A DNA stretch of 64,000 nucleotides. Origin: Acidobacteriota bacterium (GTDB lineage Bacteria > Acidobacteriota > Terriglobia > UBA7540). The translations under genes were made by a program, and so were the position numbers. Numbering within the stretch: the first letter of the stretch is position 1; the number at the start of each line of letters is the position of its first letter. The stretch is from contig SCRD01000008.1 of NCBI GenBank assembly GCA_004298155.1, positions 372,001-436,000 on the forward strand, written 5' to 3'. The notes below the pieces were generated by a model. It was not told where the DNA came from, ran no database searches, and worked only from the letters and a program-made list of their open reading frames with translations. Positions 42,517 to 51,952 of this stretch are shown in pieces.

Positions 42517-44295
42517 ATGACAACACTCAAATTCAAGCCCGCAACGTACAACCGGTTCCTGAAGTTCGTGGCAGGTCTTGGCGGGCTTCTGTACGGCATT
42601 GACGTGGGCATCATCGCTGCGGCCTTGCCTTATCTGGAAGCCACGTCGGGGCTAACGGCGGGGCAGATTTCATTTGTCGTTGCCGCCGTGCTGCTGGGCA
42701 CTGTGATCTCCACCTTGTTCGCCGGCGTACTGGCGGACGGAATGGGCCGCAAGCGCCTGATGATCCTGAGCGGAGCGTTGTTTGCCGCCAGTATTCCTAT
42801 TATTGCGCTTTCGCAAAGCTACGAGTTGTTGATTATTGGCCGACTGTGCCAGGGCATCAGCGCCGGCTTGATCGGCGTTGTCGTTCCGCTCTACCTGGCC
42901 GAGTGCCTGTCGCCGGAGGACCGCGGGCAGGGTACCGCTATGTTCCAGTGGCTGCTCACCATCGGCATCGTGGCGGCGGCCAGCATTGGCATGTACTTCA
43001 GTTTCCGGGTTGATGAAGTTGCCAAGCTGGGTAATCCGCAGATGCTTTTTACTTATAAAGATTACGCCTGGCGCAGCATTTTCTGGGTTTCGCTGCCGCC
43101 GGGGCTGATCTTCGTCCTGGGCGGCTTCCTGGTAGCGGAATCGCCGCGTTGGCTCTTTCGACGCGGGCAAAAGCAGCATGCTCTCGACGCGCTTTTGCGC
43201 TCGCGTACGCCGGACCAGGCCAGGATGGAACTGGAAGAGATGGAAAACAATCAGGCCGTGGAGGCCGCGAAGGCCGAGGGCAGGCGCGTTGGCGAGAACC
43301 TGTTGCAGCGCAAATACGTGCTTCCTTTTATTCTGGCCTGCGTAATTCTGGCTCTGAACCAGACGACCGGCATTAATTCAATCATCGGGTACAATACAGC
43401 CATCCTCATCCAGAGCGGTTTGTCGGACGTGGCGGCGCACTGGGGTTACATCCTGTTCACTATAGTCCAGGCGCTGGCCACTGTGATCGGCATGGTGCTG
43501 GTGGATCGCAAAGGGCGTACGTTTCTGCTTTCGCTCGGTACAGCCGGCATCGTCGTGGCCTTATGCGCCACGGCGTTCCTGTTTCATCGCGGCGAACGGA
43601 ACCGCGTGGACGTGAGCCAGGCCGTTCAGTCTATGGTCGGCGGCAATTCGAGCTTGAGCGTGCACTATACGCCGGAGCTTCAGCAGGAATGGCTGAAGGC
43701 GGTTGGTGACACCCGCCTGGCCGGACTGCCGACCACACTCACCATCATTTACTCATTCGGGGATTTCAGCGCTGTAACGCCCGCAATGGCCTCGAATCAA
43801 CCGCTCTCAACCCCTGTGCAGTTGAGCCGGGCAGACTGCGTTCCCGGCAACAAGGTAGTCGCCTTTTTCTCTGACCCCTTTGGCAATCTCAGCCAGGCCA
43901 AAATAGCTCCCCTCCGCATAGAACATGCACTGATTACGCCATTGCCTGGCCGGGGACATGGCTGGCTCGTCGCCCTGACGCTATTTATTTTTGCCACTTT
44001 TTACGCTCTGGGACCCGGCATCTGCGTCTGGCTGGCCTTGTCGGAACTGATGCCGACCCGCATCCGGTCAAACGGTATGAGCATCGCGCTGGTCATCAAC
44101 GAAGCAGTTGCCACATTCCTGGCGGCCATCTTCCTGCCCGCTGTGGGCCGTTATGGCTATACGACAATGTTTCTGCTTTTCGCTGGCTTCACGGTCTTCT
44201 ACTTCATCACGGTAACTTTCTTCCTCCCAGAAACGAAGGGCAAGACGCTGGAGGAAATCGAGACCTTCTTTTCCAAGGCTGAAGCTAAAGCCTGA
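42517..44295 (+). CDS. Sugar porter family MFS transporter
   Basis: 592 residues, longer than the usual 450-500 because of an inserted loop of roughly 100 residues between helices in the second half (about 370-470). Sugar porter motifs are intact: GLGGLLYGIDVGIIAAALPYL at the start, ADGMGRKRLMILSGALF, GRLCQGISAGLIGVVVPLYL with LAE, NQTTGINSIIGYNTAI, and PETKGKTLEEIE at the end. It probably carries a hexose or related sugar by proton symport across the inner membrane. The ATG lies 15 bases after an AGAGG-like sequence, which is not a strong site. The inserted loop might be an extracytoplasmic domain. No sugar-catabolism gene is adjacent, so the substrate is open. Confidence 0.9.
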   Translation: MTTLKFKPATYNRFLKFVAGLGGLLYGIDVGIIAAALPYLEATSGLTAGQISFVVAAVLLGTVISTLFAGVLADGMGRKRLMILSGALFAASIPIIALSQSYELLIIGRLCQGISAGLIGVVVPLYLAECLSPEDRGQGTAMFQWLLTIGIVAAASIGMYFSFRVDEVAKLGNPQMLFTYKDYAWRSIFWVSLPPGLIFVLGGFLVAESPRWLFRRGQKQHALDALLRSRTPDQARMELEEMENNQAVEAAKAEGRRVGENLLQRKYVLPFILACVILALNQTTGINSIIGYNTAILIQSGLSDVAAHWGYILFTIVQALATVIGMVLVDRKGRTFLLSLGTAGIVVALCATAFLFHRGERNRVDVSQAVQSMVGGNSSLSVHYTPELQQEWLKAVGDTRLAGLPTTLTIIYSFGDFSAVTPAMASNQPLSTPVQLSRADCVPGNKVVAFFSDPFGNLSQAKIAPLRIEHALITPLPGRGHGWLVALTLFIFATFYALGPGICVWLALSELMPTRIRSNGMSIALVINEAVATFLAAIFLPAVGRYGYTTMFLLFAGFTVFYFITVTFFLPETKGKTLEEIETFFSKAEAKA

Positions 44296-44305
44296 AAACG
44301 GAAAC

Positions 44306-44329
44306 GGCCTGGGATTTAAACCCCAGGCC
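44306..44329. terminator. Bidirectional terminator between convergent genes
   Basis: GGCCTGGG, loop ATTTAAAC, CCCAGGCC, then ATTTCCC. It lies between the sugar porter stop and the stop of the FecR gene, so it can serve both directions. Confidence 0.75.
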
Positions 44330-44363
44330 ATTTCCCTTCATCCTCACGGAATTACTTGTTGAT

Positions 44364-47039
44364 CTAGCGCCGATGGTTCCCACCGCCGCCACCGCCACCA
44401 TTACTGTGCCCCCCACCGCCGCCATTACCGTAGCTGCCGCCTGAGCTGTGCGAAGGCGCCGAGTACGACTCATGAGAACCTCCCCCGGAATTTCCATGAA
44501 AGCTCGGAGAAGATCCTCCTCGAGGGCCCTGACTATAGCTTGGAGCCGAACGTTCCTGATAGCTCGGCCTGGAGCCGCCGTATCCTCCATACGACGGTGA
44601 ACGTGGCCCGCTGACGATCGGTTGGTTCAACTGTAACGGCGGGCGCGAATAATTGCCCGGGTTGTTGGAACCCGGCCGGCTCTCATAGCGGGGCTGGGAA
44701 TAACCCTGGGTCCTTGATCCACCGTTATAAAACCCACCCCCGCCCCGCTCCGGTGGGGCTTCTCTTTGCGGCTGAAAGCGGTTCCAGTCGGCAGAGTTCC
44801 TATTGCTGCCCTGGGGCACTGCCCGGGAATTGTTGTTGAAGCGCTCCTGGTTCTGTGGAGCAGGTTGCGGGGCGGATTGAGGAGTAAAGCGGCGGAATCC
44901 GTTGTTGTTCTGCTGGATGGGCGCCGCCGAATTACCTCCTCGGTTGAATCTCTGTGAGTTCTGATTTTGAACCGTACCTGGTCCCTGCGGCGCCGTGCCC
45001 GAGAAGCGCCGCCAGTTGGTCTGGGGTTGTCCTGAGCTGGGAGAAATATTCTGTTGTGGCGCCGGATTTTCACGGACTCCCCGGCCCGAGTTTTGAGGTC
45101 CCTGATTGCCACGCGGTTGTGCCGCCGGCGAACCGCTCCCAAACGAGCGGAAGCCGGACTGGCTCGGTTGCGCGTTGCGTCCGACGCCTGGGTTCACGTT
45201 CTGTCGCTGCTGAGGATTTTCCTGGACGACGGGGGCTGAGTTCTGCCGCCCCTGGTTGCCGCGGGCCTGCTCTGCAGGAGCGCCGCTCCCGAATTGACGG
45301 TAGTTGGGCCGGCTTGCCTGGGCGCTGCTTACCGCACCAGCCCTGCCGTTTTCGCGCCCTTGCTGGTTCCCACGGACGATAGGAGCCGGGTTTTGCCTTG
45401 CCGAATTGTCCTGGTTCTGCGGTCCGGCCTGTCGAGACATCTGGAATCCGCGGTTGGCATTGTTGCTGGTTGCCTGCCGGTTGGCGCCAGGCGCCTGGGT
45501 GTTATGTGTTTCTACCATGCGGCGGATCGAAGCCTCCTGGTTGTTGAAGGAGTGATTGCTGTTGGGTACTGCCACCGTCCGCCGAGTATAGAACTGGGTG
45601 TTGTTGGCCCGGTTTCTTGTCGCTGCTGAGACATTTGGCGCCCGGTTGACGACGCGGAGGCTTTCGTGTGTCGGCACCACTGGCAGCGTGCCGTGAACAA
45701 CGCTGGCGTTCCGGAGCATCGCCGAGGTCACAACCTCGTGGTTGCGGGGTACTGCCTCGCGCCCGAACCTGTTCGAAGGCATCGTGACAACCGCGCGACG
45801 AACGTGGGAGTTGCTATCCAATTCTGCAAGGTTTGAGCCGCCGTAGCCTCCCCTTCCGCGGCCGTAACCATGCCCGTGATTGCCGCCACGGCCGTAATAA
45901 TTATTTATGTTAGTGTTATTTATATTGTAATTGTTGATATTGATGGCCGTAAACGAACGGTTGCCTCCGTATCCCCACCAGCGGCGGAATTCGTCACCGG
46001 GACCAAGCGGGCACCAGCCGATTGATTGGTACCCGTAGCCAAACCCAAATGAAAAGTGGTAGTACCCATAACCGAAGCCGATAAAGGCCACATAAGCCGG
46101 CGCCCACAGCGGGCGGTAGAAGGGCGTGACATAACCCGGCCACCAGCACCAGCTGCTGCCATAATAGAACCAGCGGCCATAGTGGTACGGCGCCCAGCCC
46201 CACGGATCATAGGAAACCCAGGTCCAGCCGTAAAAAGGCTCCCAGACCCAGCGGCCGTAGTTGTACGGCACCCATCCAGCGTTCACGTAAGGTGTCCAGC
46301 ACCAGTCGTAACCGGGGACATATGTCCAGCGGCCATAGGTATCCAGGTCCTGCGCGCCGGTATAATACTGGTTCACGTGGCCGTAGCTTTGCGCGCGGTT
46401 AATGACGCCGTTGCGCTCTCTGTTCCAGTTGTCCCAGGAGTCGAGCTGGCGTGCATCGGCGATTTGATATTGCGGATTCTGGGTGCCCTCGACCGTAATC
46501 TGCTGGCCCGCGCTGACGTTTGTCGAGCCCTGCGGCGTGGAAACCTGCGCCTGGCCATCGCGGACCGTAACCAACGAGAGTTCGTCGGAGTTGACGTCGA
46601 TGCGGTAAGTGCCTTGCTGCAGGGGTTGAACAGCAACGTTGGGCGTGTCCACCTCGGAATTCGCCTGGTTATTCCCGAATACCGCCAGGTCTACCGTGCC
46701 TCGCGCCACCTGGAGCTGAATGCGGGAATTATTCAGGTCGGCGATCTTGACTTCAGCGTTATCCGCCAACCGCAGGACGTTCGAGTAGTCAAGCTGCGCC
46801 TCGGCGTGCGAACCGGGACCAGTGGCAATCGTGTCGCCTGGAACCAGAGGTGTGTTTACGGTCACGGCCACCCACTCGCTTGAATCGCCCCGCTCCATTG
46901 AAACGTCGCCTTTGATCAGACTGACGCGTGCCACTCCGGTGGAAGTTTCAGCTTGCCCCTGGCCGAACAATGGAAGGCCGGCCAGAGCCAGCGCTGTTAC
47001 CATGATGCCTACCATCAACTTGATCTGTTGTGCTCTCAT
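44364..47039 (-). CDS. FecR-domain protein with Tyr/Trp-rich repeats and long low-complexity tail
   Basis: 891 residues. A signal peptide (VGIMVTALALAGLPLFGQ) precedes a FecR-like beta domain (about 35-190: GDVSMERGDSSEWVAVTVNT, LDYSNVLRLADNAEVKIADL). From about 225 to 345 there are repeats rich in Tyr, Trp and Gly, such as GWVPYNYGRWVWEPFYGWTW, of the type labelled DUF6600. Residues about 400-891 are a low-complexity Gln/Asn/Arg/Gly/Ser-rich region ending in a Gly/His-rich tail. It is probably periplasmic or on the cell surface. The gene is preceded by a sigma-54-type promoter (47096-47112) and three palindromic sites, just downstream of the NtrC-type regulator gene. A function in envelope stress or surface structure is only a guess. 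Confidence 0.82.
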   Translation of the reverse strand: MRAQQIKLMVGIMVTALALAGLPLFGQGQAETSTGVARVSLIKGDVSMERGDSSEWVAVTVNTPLVPGDTIATGPGSHAEAQLDYSNVLRLADNAEVKIADLNNSRIQLQVARGTVDLAVFGNNQANSEVDTPNVAVQPLQQGTYRIDVNSDELSLVTVRDGQAQVSTPQGSTNVSAGQQITVEGTQNPQYQIADARQLDSWDNWNRERNGVINRAQSYGHVNQYYTGAQDLDTYGRWTYVPGYDWCWTPYVNAGWVPYNYGRWVWEPFYGWTWVSYDPWGWAPYHYGRWFYYGSSWCWWPGYVTPFYRPLWAPAYVAFIGFGYGYYHFSFGFGYGYQSIGWCPLGPGDEFRRWWGYGGNRSFTAININNYNINNTNINNYYGRGGNHGHGYGRGRGGYGGSNLAELDSNSHVRRAVVTMPSNRFGREAVPRNHEVVTSAMLRNASVVHGTLPVVPTHESLRVVNRAPNVSAATRNRANNTQFYTRRTVAVPNSNHSFNNQEASIRRMVETHNTQAPGANRQATSNNANRGFQMSRQAGPQNQDNSARQNPAPIVRGNQQGRENGRAGAVSSAQASRPNYRQFGSGAPAEQARGNQGRQNSAPVVQENPQQRQNVNPGVGRNAQPSQSGFRSFGSGSPAAQPRGNQGPQNSGRGVRENPAPQQNISPSSGQPQTNWRRFSGTAPQGPGTVQNQNSQRFNRGGNSAAPIQQNNNGFRRFTPQSAPQPAPQNQERFNNNSRAVPQGSNRNSADWNRFQPQREAPPERGGGGFYNGGSRTQGYSQPRYESRPGSNNPGNYSRPPLQLNQPIVSGPRSPSYGGYGGSRPSYQERSAPSYSQGPRGGSSPSFHGNSGGGSHESYSAPSHSSGGSYGNGGGGGHSNGGGGGGGNHRR

Positions 47040-47095
47040 TCCCCACCTCCGGGCTCAGCCGCTTCCTTCGCTGAACGTTGCCCAGCTTCGGTTGA

Positions 47096-47112
47096 GGCAC
47101 GATGATTGCCAA
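47096..47112 (-). promoter_or_regulatory. Candidate sigma-54 promoter of the FecR gene
   Basis: On the minus strand TTGGCAATCATCGTGCC has the invariant GG and GC exactly ten bases apart, as in the -24/-12 consensus TGGCAC-N5-TTGC. It ends 57 bases before the ATG at 47039. Confidence 0.6.
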
Positions 47113-47198
47113 AACATCAGGAATGGGGTTTGTAATCTTCAGATAAATAAGGGCTTACAAAGAGAGGCGAAGCTTATGTCAAGTTCGGGAATAACTTT

Positions 47199-47214
47199 TG
47201 GCTGATATCAGCCT
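47199..47214. promoter_or_regulatory. Enhancer-like palindromic site 1
   Basis: TGGCTGATATCAGCCT; GGCTGATATCAGCC is a perfect 14-base palindrome. One of three related sites upstream of the sigma-54-type promoter. Confidence 0.6.
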
Positions 47215-47218
47215 ACTT

Positions 47219-47234
47219 TGGTGGTTTTCAGCCA
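47219..47234. promoter_or_regulatory. Enhancer-like palindromic site 2
   Basis: TGGTGGTTTTCAGCCA, related to sites 1 and 3 by the shared TGG...(A/T)(T)...AGCC ends. Centre about 20 bases from site 1. Confidence 0.55.
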
Positions 47235-47256
47235 CCGGTGAGAGAGGTTGAAGTTT

Positions 47257-47273
47257 TGGTTGATTTTAAGCCA
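47257..47273. promoter_or_regulatory. Enhancer-like palindromic site 3
   Basis: TGGTTGATTTTAAGCCA, the third related site, ending 15 bases before the last codon of the response-regulator gene. Centre about 38 bases from site 2. Confidence 0.55.
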
Positions 47274-47288
47274 GTGTTGGCAGGGACC

Positions 47289-48689
47289 TCATGATTCCTG
47301 CTGGTCCGGCACGCCGATTTTGGACAATCGATAACGCAGCGCGTTGCGCGAAAGCCCGAGAAGGCGAGCTGCCTGGCTCTTGTTGCCGCCGGCCCGCTGC
47401 AACGCTTCCTGGATCAGCTTGTCTTCGAACTGCTCGAGTGTCAGTCCTTCCGGAAGCAATGGCACTACGGAGCCGTTCGCAGCCACGGCGGGCGCGTCGA
47501 GGCCGGGGCGGCTTCCCGATGGCCTGGCAATATCGAGCCGAATGTCTCCTACGCCGACCCTCGGCCCTGTAGTCATCACGAGGGCGCGCTCAATGATGTT
47601 CTCCAGCTCGCGAACGTTTCCGGGCCAATGGAAATCCACAAGCAATTTCATTGCTTCGGGCGTGATGCCTTCAATCGTCTTGCCGGAGCTTTCCGAGAAG
47701 CGCTTGATGAAGTGATCAACGAGATACGGAATGTCTTCCTTATGCTCGCGTAACGGCGGTATCGAAATGGGCACGACGTTAAGTCTGTAATAAAGGTCCT
47801 CGCGAAACGTCCCCTGTTCAAGCGCGGCCCGGAGGTCCTGATTGGTGGCGGCTACCACGCGAACGTCCACTTTAATGGTTTTGGTGGCGCCCAGCCGCTC
47901 AAATTCGCGCTCCTGCAGCACACGCAACAACTTGACCTGCAGGCTACCTGGCATGTCGCCGATTTCGTCGAGGAAGATGGTGCCTTTGTCGGCCAGCTCG
48001 AACTTGCCGGGCTTTGCGGCGATGGCGCCGGTGAAGGCGCCTTTCTCGTAGCCGAAAAGTTCACTTTCCAGCAGATTTTCCGGAATGGCCGTGCAGTTGA
48101 TCTTGATGAACGGTCCGTTCACGCGGCGCGAATGCTGGTGAATGGCGCGGGCGATCATGTCTTTTCCAACCCCGCTTTCACCGCCCAGCAGGACCGTTGC
48201 GTTGGTAGGCGCCACCTGTTCTACTGCAGCCAGGATCTCCTGCATGCCAGGGCTATTGGCTACGATGTTGTCAAACTGGTATCGATGGCCGAGCGCCTCC
48301 TTAAGCTGGCGGTTTTCTTCCTGCAGCCGCCTCACCTCAAGTTCTTTGCGGACGATCAGCTTGATTTCTTCAATAGAAAACGGCTTCAGCACAAAATCGC
48401 TGGCGCCGTCTTTCATTGCTTCCACGGCAGTTTCAACCGTGCCGTAAGCGGTCATCATCACCACGGGAATTGAAGCATTTGCGCGCTTCACCGCCTGTAG
48501 AAATTCCAGCCCGCTCATTCCAGGCAACTTCACGTCGCTCAGCACCAGGTCAATCCTGTCGCTCGCCAGGACCTTCAGACCATTCTCGGCGGTTGTGGCG
48601 GTGCGGATTGCATAGCCATCGTCGGCCAGGTTCAGCTCCAGCAACCTGAGCATTTTGGGTTCGTCTTCGACAATCAGGATGGTTGCCAT
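47289..48689 (-). CDS. Sigma-54-dependent response regulator (NtrC/AtoC family)
   Basis: 466 residues in the classic three-part order. The receiver domain (1-120) has the phospho-acceptor Asp in [12 protein letters not shown]. The AAA+ domain (about 140-380) has Walker [12 protein letters not shown], the sigma-54 contact motif GAFTGA, Walker [21 protein letters not shown] and the arginine-finger region. A Fis-type helix-turn-helix at the end reads [20 protein letters not shown] and [11 protein letters not shown]. It would activate sigma-54 promoters when phosphorylated by the sensor kinase encoded 62 bases upstream. The gene for the FecR protein, with a sigma-54-type promoter and three palindromic sites, lies directly downstream on the same strand, so it is the likely target. 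Confidence 0.95.
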   Translation of the reverse strand: MATILIVEDEPKMLRLLELNLADDGYAIRTATTAENGLKVLASDRIDLVLSDVKLPGMSGLEFLQAVKRANASIPVVMMTAYGTVETAVEAMKDGASDFVLKPFSIEEIKLIVRKELEVRRLQEENRQLKEALGHRYQFDNIVANSPGMQEILAAVEQVAPTNATVLLGGESGVGKDMIARAIHQHSRRVNGPFIKINCTAIPENLLESELFGYEKGAFTGAIAAKPGKFELADKGTIFLDEIGDMPGSLQVKLLRVLQEREFERLGATKTIKVDVRVVAATNQDLRAALEQGTFREDLYYRLNVVPISIPPLREHKEDIPYLVDHFIKRFSESSGKTIEGITPEAMKLLVDFHWPGNVRELENIIERALVMTTGPRVGVGDIRLDIARPSGSRPGLDAPAVAANGSVVPLLPEGLTLEQFEDKLIQEALQRAGGNKSQAARLLGLSRNALRYRLSKIGVPDQQES

Positions 48690-48751
48690 TGCGGAATCAA
48701 CGATCCATTACAACCAGCAACACGGCGTCGTCCAGGGCATGGCCCTATACG

Positions 48752-50005
48752 TTATTCTGCCGGGAGAAACACACGGAAACAAGCTCCGCTTCCCGAACAC
48801 GGTTCCACGCGAATCCAGCCGCTGTGGTCGTCTACGATTTTTGAAACTATCGAAAGTCCCAGCCCCACTCCGTTGCTCTTGGTGGTGAAGAAGGGATTGA
48901 AAATCTGCTCGCGCAATTCCGGCGGCACTCCGGGGCCGGTGTCGGAAAAGGCGACTTCCACGCCGCGCCGGCCATCGCTGAATTCCTTTGAAACTTCAAC
49001 GCGGAGCTTTCCGCCCGCAGACTCCATGGCTTCGTAGGCATTGAAAATGAGGTTCTTGAAGACCTGCTCGGTGAGCTCAGCATCCACCGGCACGGCTGGG
49101 ATCTCCGGCGAGTAGGCGCGCTCCACCGCCACTCTGGAACTTGGCCAATGCTCCTGGGCGGCTTTGAGCGCGTGCTCCACAATCTGTGAAATGTCTTCAG
49201 GCCGCTTCTTAAGCTCCAGCGGTTTAGCAAAACTCAGAAAACGGCTGACCAGGGAATTCAGCCTGTTCACTTCGCTTGAAATGTATCCGGCCAGCTCTCT
49301 GGCCACGGGATCTTCCATGGGGAGTTTCCGACCAAGCGTTTCAGCAGATCCTTTGATGACGCCCAGCGGATTGCGAATTTCATGGGCAAGCCCTGCAGTC
49401 AACTGCCCCAGCGCTGCCAGCCGCTCCGACCGGCGCGCTTCCGCCTGCGCCTGTTCCAGCTGCTTGTTGGTCTCCCTCAGTTGCTCGGCCACTTGCCGAT
49501 AGCGCTCAGCCTGCAACCGGCTTTCCATCACAAAGCGGTTCACCAGCATCGCGGCCAGAAAGAAAAAGAGGATGCGGATAGCAAGTTCTTTGGCGCCGCT
49601 TGGCGTCAGCGTGTACTCCTGCAACGCAGGGATGAGAAAGGAGCAGTAGGCGACGGACGTCAGGGCGGTCCAGCCCAGTGTCCCCCACGGCCCGGAATAC
49701 ATGGCGGCAGTCACAACGGGAATGTAGTAGATCAGATAATAGCTCGAGTTGATGCTCGGTTGGACGCCGCCCGTGTGGGAGATGAGCAATGTCGCCAACC
49801 CGATCTTGATCAGGATGCTGTATGTCTCCCCGCGCCTTCCTGCCCAGCCGATGAAGCTGCGCTCAAATACCTGAAAGATTCCGATAGACAGTAGAACAAG
49901 CTGGGCGTGAATCTCAGAAACCGGATTGAGCACTGCCAGGCTGGCCAGGAACACCAGCAGCAGCACATCCATCCACGCAAATTTTATCCCGCGTTCTTCA
50001 GGCAT
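48752..50005 (-). CDS. Membrane sensor histidine kinase
   Basis: 417 residues. About six hydrophobic segments fill residues 10-150, with no large periplasmic domain, so it may sense a membrane or intracellular signal. A coiled-coil linker (QVAEQLRETNKQLEQAQAEA) leads to the dimerisation/phosphotransfer helix, with the His in LAHEIRNPLGVIKGSAETL. The ATP-binding domain has NLIFNAYEAM (N box), FSDTGPGVPPELREQIFNPF (G1 and F) and GVGLGLSIV (G2). It should phosphorylate the sigma-54-dependent regulator encoded just downstream, with which it shares an operon. The signal is unknown. Confidence 0.93.
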   Translation of the reverse strand: MPEERGIKFAWMDVLLLVFLASLAVLNPVSEIHAQLVLLSIGIFQVFERSFIGWAGRRGETYSILIKIGLATLLISHTGGVQPSINSSYYLIYYIPVVTAAMYSGPWGTLGWTALTSVAYCSFLIPALQEYTLTPSGAKELAIRILFFFLAAMLVNRFVMESRLQAERYRQVAEQLRETNKQLEQAQAEARRSERLAALGQLTAGLAHEIRNPLGVIKGSAETLGRKLPMEDPVARELAGYISSEVNRLNSLVSRFLSFAKPLELKKRPEDISQIVEHALKAAQEHWPSSRVAVERAYSPEIPAVPVDAELTEQVFKNLIFNAYEAMESAGGKLRVEVSKEFSDGRRGVEVAFSDTGPGVPPELREQIFNPFFTTKSNGVGLGLSIVSKIVDDHSGWIRVEPCSGSGACFRVFLPAE

Positions 50006-50955
50006 CTTACAGGCTCTACCGGCTCCAATTTAGCACGGCAGGAGAATGTTTCACCAAGCCGTTTGTAGTCTTTCCGTTTGCGGAACACGACAATCTCCAT
50101 ACCAAGAGGAAAAGTTTGGCAGAAAATAGGCCAATGAGTTCCAACATGCCTGCGCATCCTTAAACCCAACGCCTCGCCGCTGAAGATTGTTGTGGAGAAT
50201 CTCGCTTGCAACGTCAAGTCCTGGTCAAGTTTCTCATAAGACCTGTGTTTGCAACAGAAGATAGTTATCTTGGCACAAGAATAGGTTGACAGCCAATCAC
50301 GCAGTGTGACATATTCACCAACAATATGTAGGGAGGGGGGCTCGGGAATCTTACCTTCCAATACCCCCGTGTGTTGTTCAACACGGTTCCCGGCCCCCAC
50401 AATCTGTCGCTTCAGTCCAGCGACTCGCTTTGATTCAGCAAGAAAATCGCACCTGAACCGAACCATTTGGCTACGGCCTCTCCGTATAGAACTTCAGTCG
50501 AGATTGGGGACGAGTGTGGGCTAGTCGATTATACCTAACATACTCATTCTAAATATCTTGATTGCTTGGGTTGCGCGTGGTACTAGAGTACTAGTACCTT
50601 CGTACCTTGACGGTCATTAACTAATTAGGTAAAAAGGAGTCGTCAGGATGCATGAGGGGGGCAGGGAGTTGATCCTCCAATATCCTCTGTAAGTTTCCCG
50701 CAGGATCTCCCGCCTATTACCCGCAGACTAAGAATGTCGATTCCTTGCCCCTCTGCAGTTCTTCCTGACTCACTTGGCCGGCAAGCTCAAATCCGGACAA
50801 TCTGATCAGCAGCCAGTAGCCAACACTCTACATCAAGCAGGTGGAAATTCGATGTGCGTTCACCAAATCGTGCTGGCGGATTTCCATTTTCGCTCGCGCG
50901 GGTACGCCAAAATGAAGTAGAATGTATGGTTTGTGACCCCCGTGTGCATAGAGCC
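50006..50955. other. Long intergenic region between sensor kinase and LysR genes
   Basis: About 950 bases. A 160-codon minus-strand frame (49984-50466) overlaps the kinase start and has no recognisable domain, so I do not call it. The region also holds a perfect inverted repeat at 50579-50598 and a 14-codon frame at 50648-50692 with a GGAG site eight to nine bases upstream. No RNA gene is recognised. Confidence 0.4.
50579..50598. promoter_or_regulatory. Perfect inverted repeat, operator candidate
   Basis: GGTACTAG, spacer AGTA, CTAGTACC. Eight-base perfect arms about 360 bases before the LysR start, in an otherwise empty region. It could bind a dimeric regulator. Confidence 0.4.
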
Positions 50956-51882
50956 ATGGATTACGACCAGTTAGCGAGTTTCATTCAGGTCGCCAAATTG
51001 CAGAGCTTTTCCCGGGCGGCGGAGAAGATCTACCGCACACAGCCAGCGATCAGCGCCCAAGTGCGTTTACTCGAGCAGGAGTGCGGGGAAAAGCTTTTTG
51101 ACCGCAGCGGCAAGAAAGTGCAGCTGACGCCCGCGGGTGAAATCCTGCTGCGCTATGCGGAGCAGCTCCTGGCCTTGCAGAAAGAGGCGCTCCAGGCGAT
51201 TGCAGAACTTAACCTGACACCACGCGGCAAACTTTACCTCGGGGCCAATGAGGCCACCTGCCTTTACCTCCTGCCCCAGACCTTCGCGCATTTCCGGCAG
51301 CTTTATCCGCTGGTGCAGATCAGCATCTATCGCAACTTCAGCCACAAAATTTTGCAGAAGGTGCAGGAAGGCGCCGTCGATCTGGGCATCGTGACGCTGC
51401 CCCAGAATGCGAACAATATTGAGGTGATTCCGGTGTTCCGTGATGAGGTCCAGGTGGTCGTTCCCAAGGAGCATCCGCTAGCCAAGAATAAGAGTGTGAC
51501 GATAGAAGAAGTGGCCCAACATCCCCTGATTCTCCCCAAGACCGGCCACACACGCGTGGTCATTGACCGCCTGCTGCGCGACTTTCGTGACCATCTTCAG
51601 ATTTCGATGGAGCTGGCGAGTGTCGAGACGCAGAAAAAATTTGTCAGCGCGGGCCTGGGCATTTCATTGATCAACCGGGCTTATGTGGAGCCGGAAGTGG
51701 CCGCTGGTGTGCTTAGGCTGATTCCGCTGGAAGGCCAGAAGCTGTATCGGGAGCTTGGTTTGATTTATCGCCGTGACCGGTACCTGTCATTGCCGGCCAA
51801 GGTGTTTTTACAAGCCGTGCAGGATGCCGCCAAAGCCGCGCAACCCAAAGCTGCCATCACGATGAAATCGAAGACTCGCTAA
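50956..51882 (+). CDS. LysR-family transcriptional regulator
   Basis: 308 residues from the ATG at 50956, chosen because it gives the normal LysR N-terminus; a longer frame starts at 50854. The winged helix-turn-helix is LASFIQVAKLQSFSRAAEKI followed by TQPAISAQVRLLEQECGEKL. The remainder is the two-lobed periplasmic-binding-protein-like effector domain (KLYLGANEATCLYLLPQTF, EGAVDLGIVTLPQ, VSAGLGISLINRAY). The helix-turn-helix and effector parts resemble the CysB/Cbl or CbbR-type branch, but the effector cannot be named. Aspartate kinase lies about 70 bases downstream on the same strand, so it might regulate lysC or be autoregulated from the upstream region. Confidence 0.92.
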   Translation: MDYDQLASFIQVAKLQSFSRAAEKIYRTQPAISAQVRLLEQECGEKLFDRSGKKVQLTPAGEILLRYAEQLLALQKEALQAIAELNLTPRGKLYLGANEATCLYLLPQTFAHFRQLYPLVQISIYRNFSHKILQKVQEGAVDLGIVTLPQNANNIEVIPVFRDEVQVVVPKEHPLAKNKSVTIEEVAQHPLILPKTGHTRVVIDRLLRDFRDHLQISMELASVETQKKFVSAGLGISLINRAYVEPEVAAGVLRLIPLEGQKLYRELGLIYRRDRYLSLPAKVFLQAVQDAAKAAQPKAAITMKSKTR

Positions 51883-51952
51883 GGGGCAGAGGCTCGTAGG
51901 GCTCCGCTCAAACGGTTGAGCAGGTCTCTGTTTGTCCGCAGGTGACGAACTG

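Noticed and set aside
49984-50466. 160-codon minus-strand frame before the sensor kinase
   Set aside because: Overlaps the kinase start, has no ribosome site or recognised domain, and a mixed composition; not enough support.
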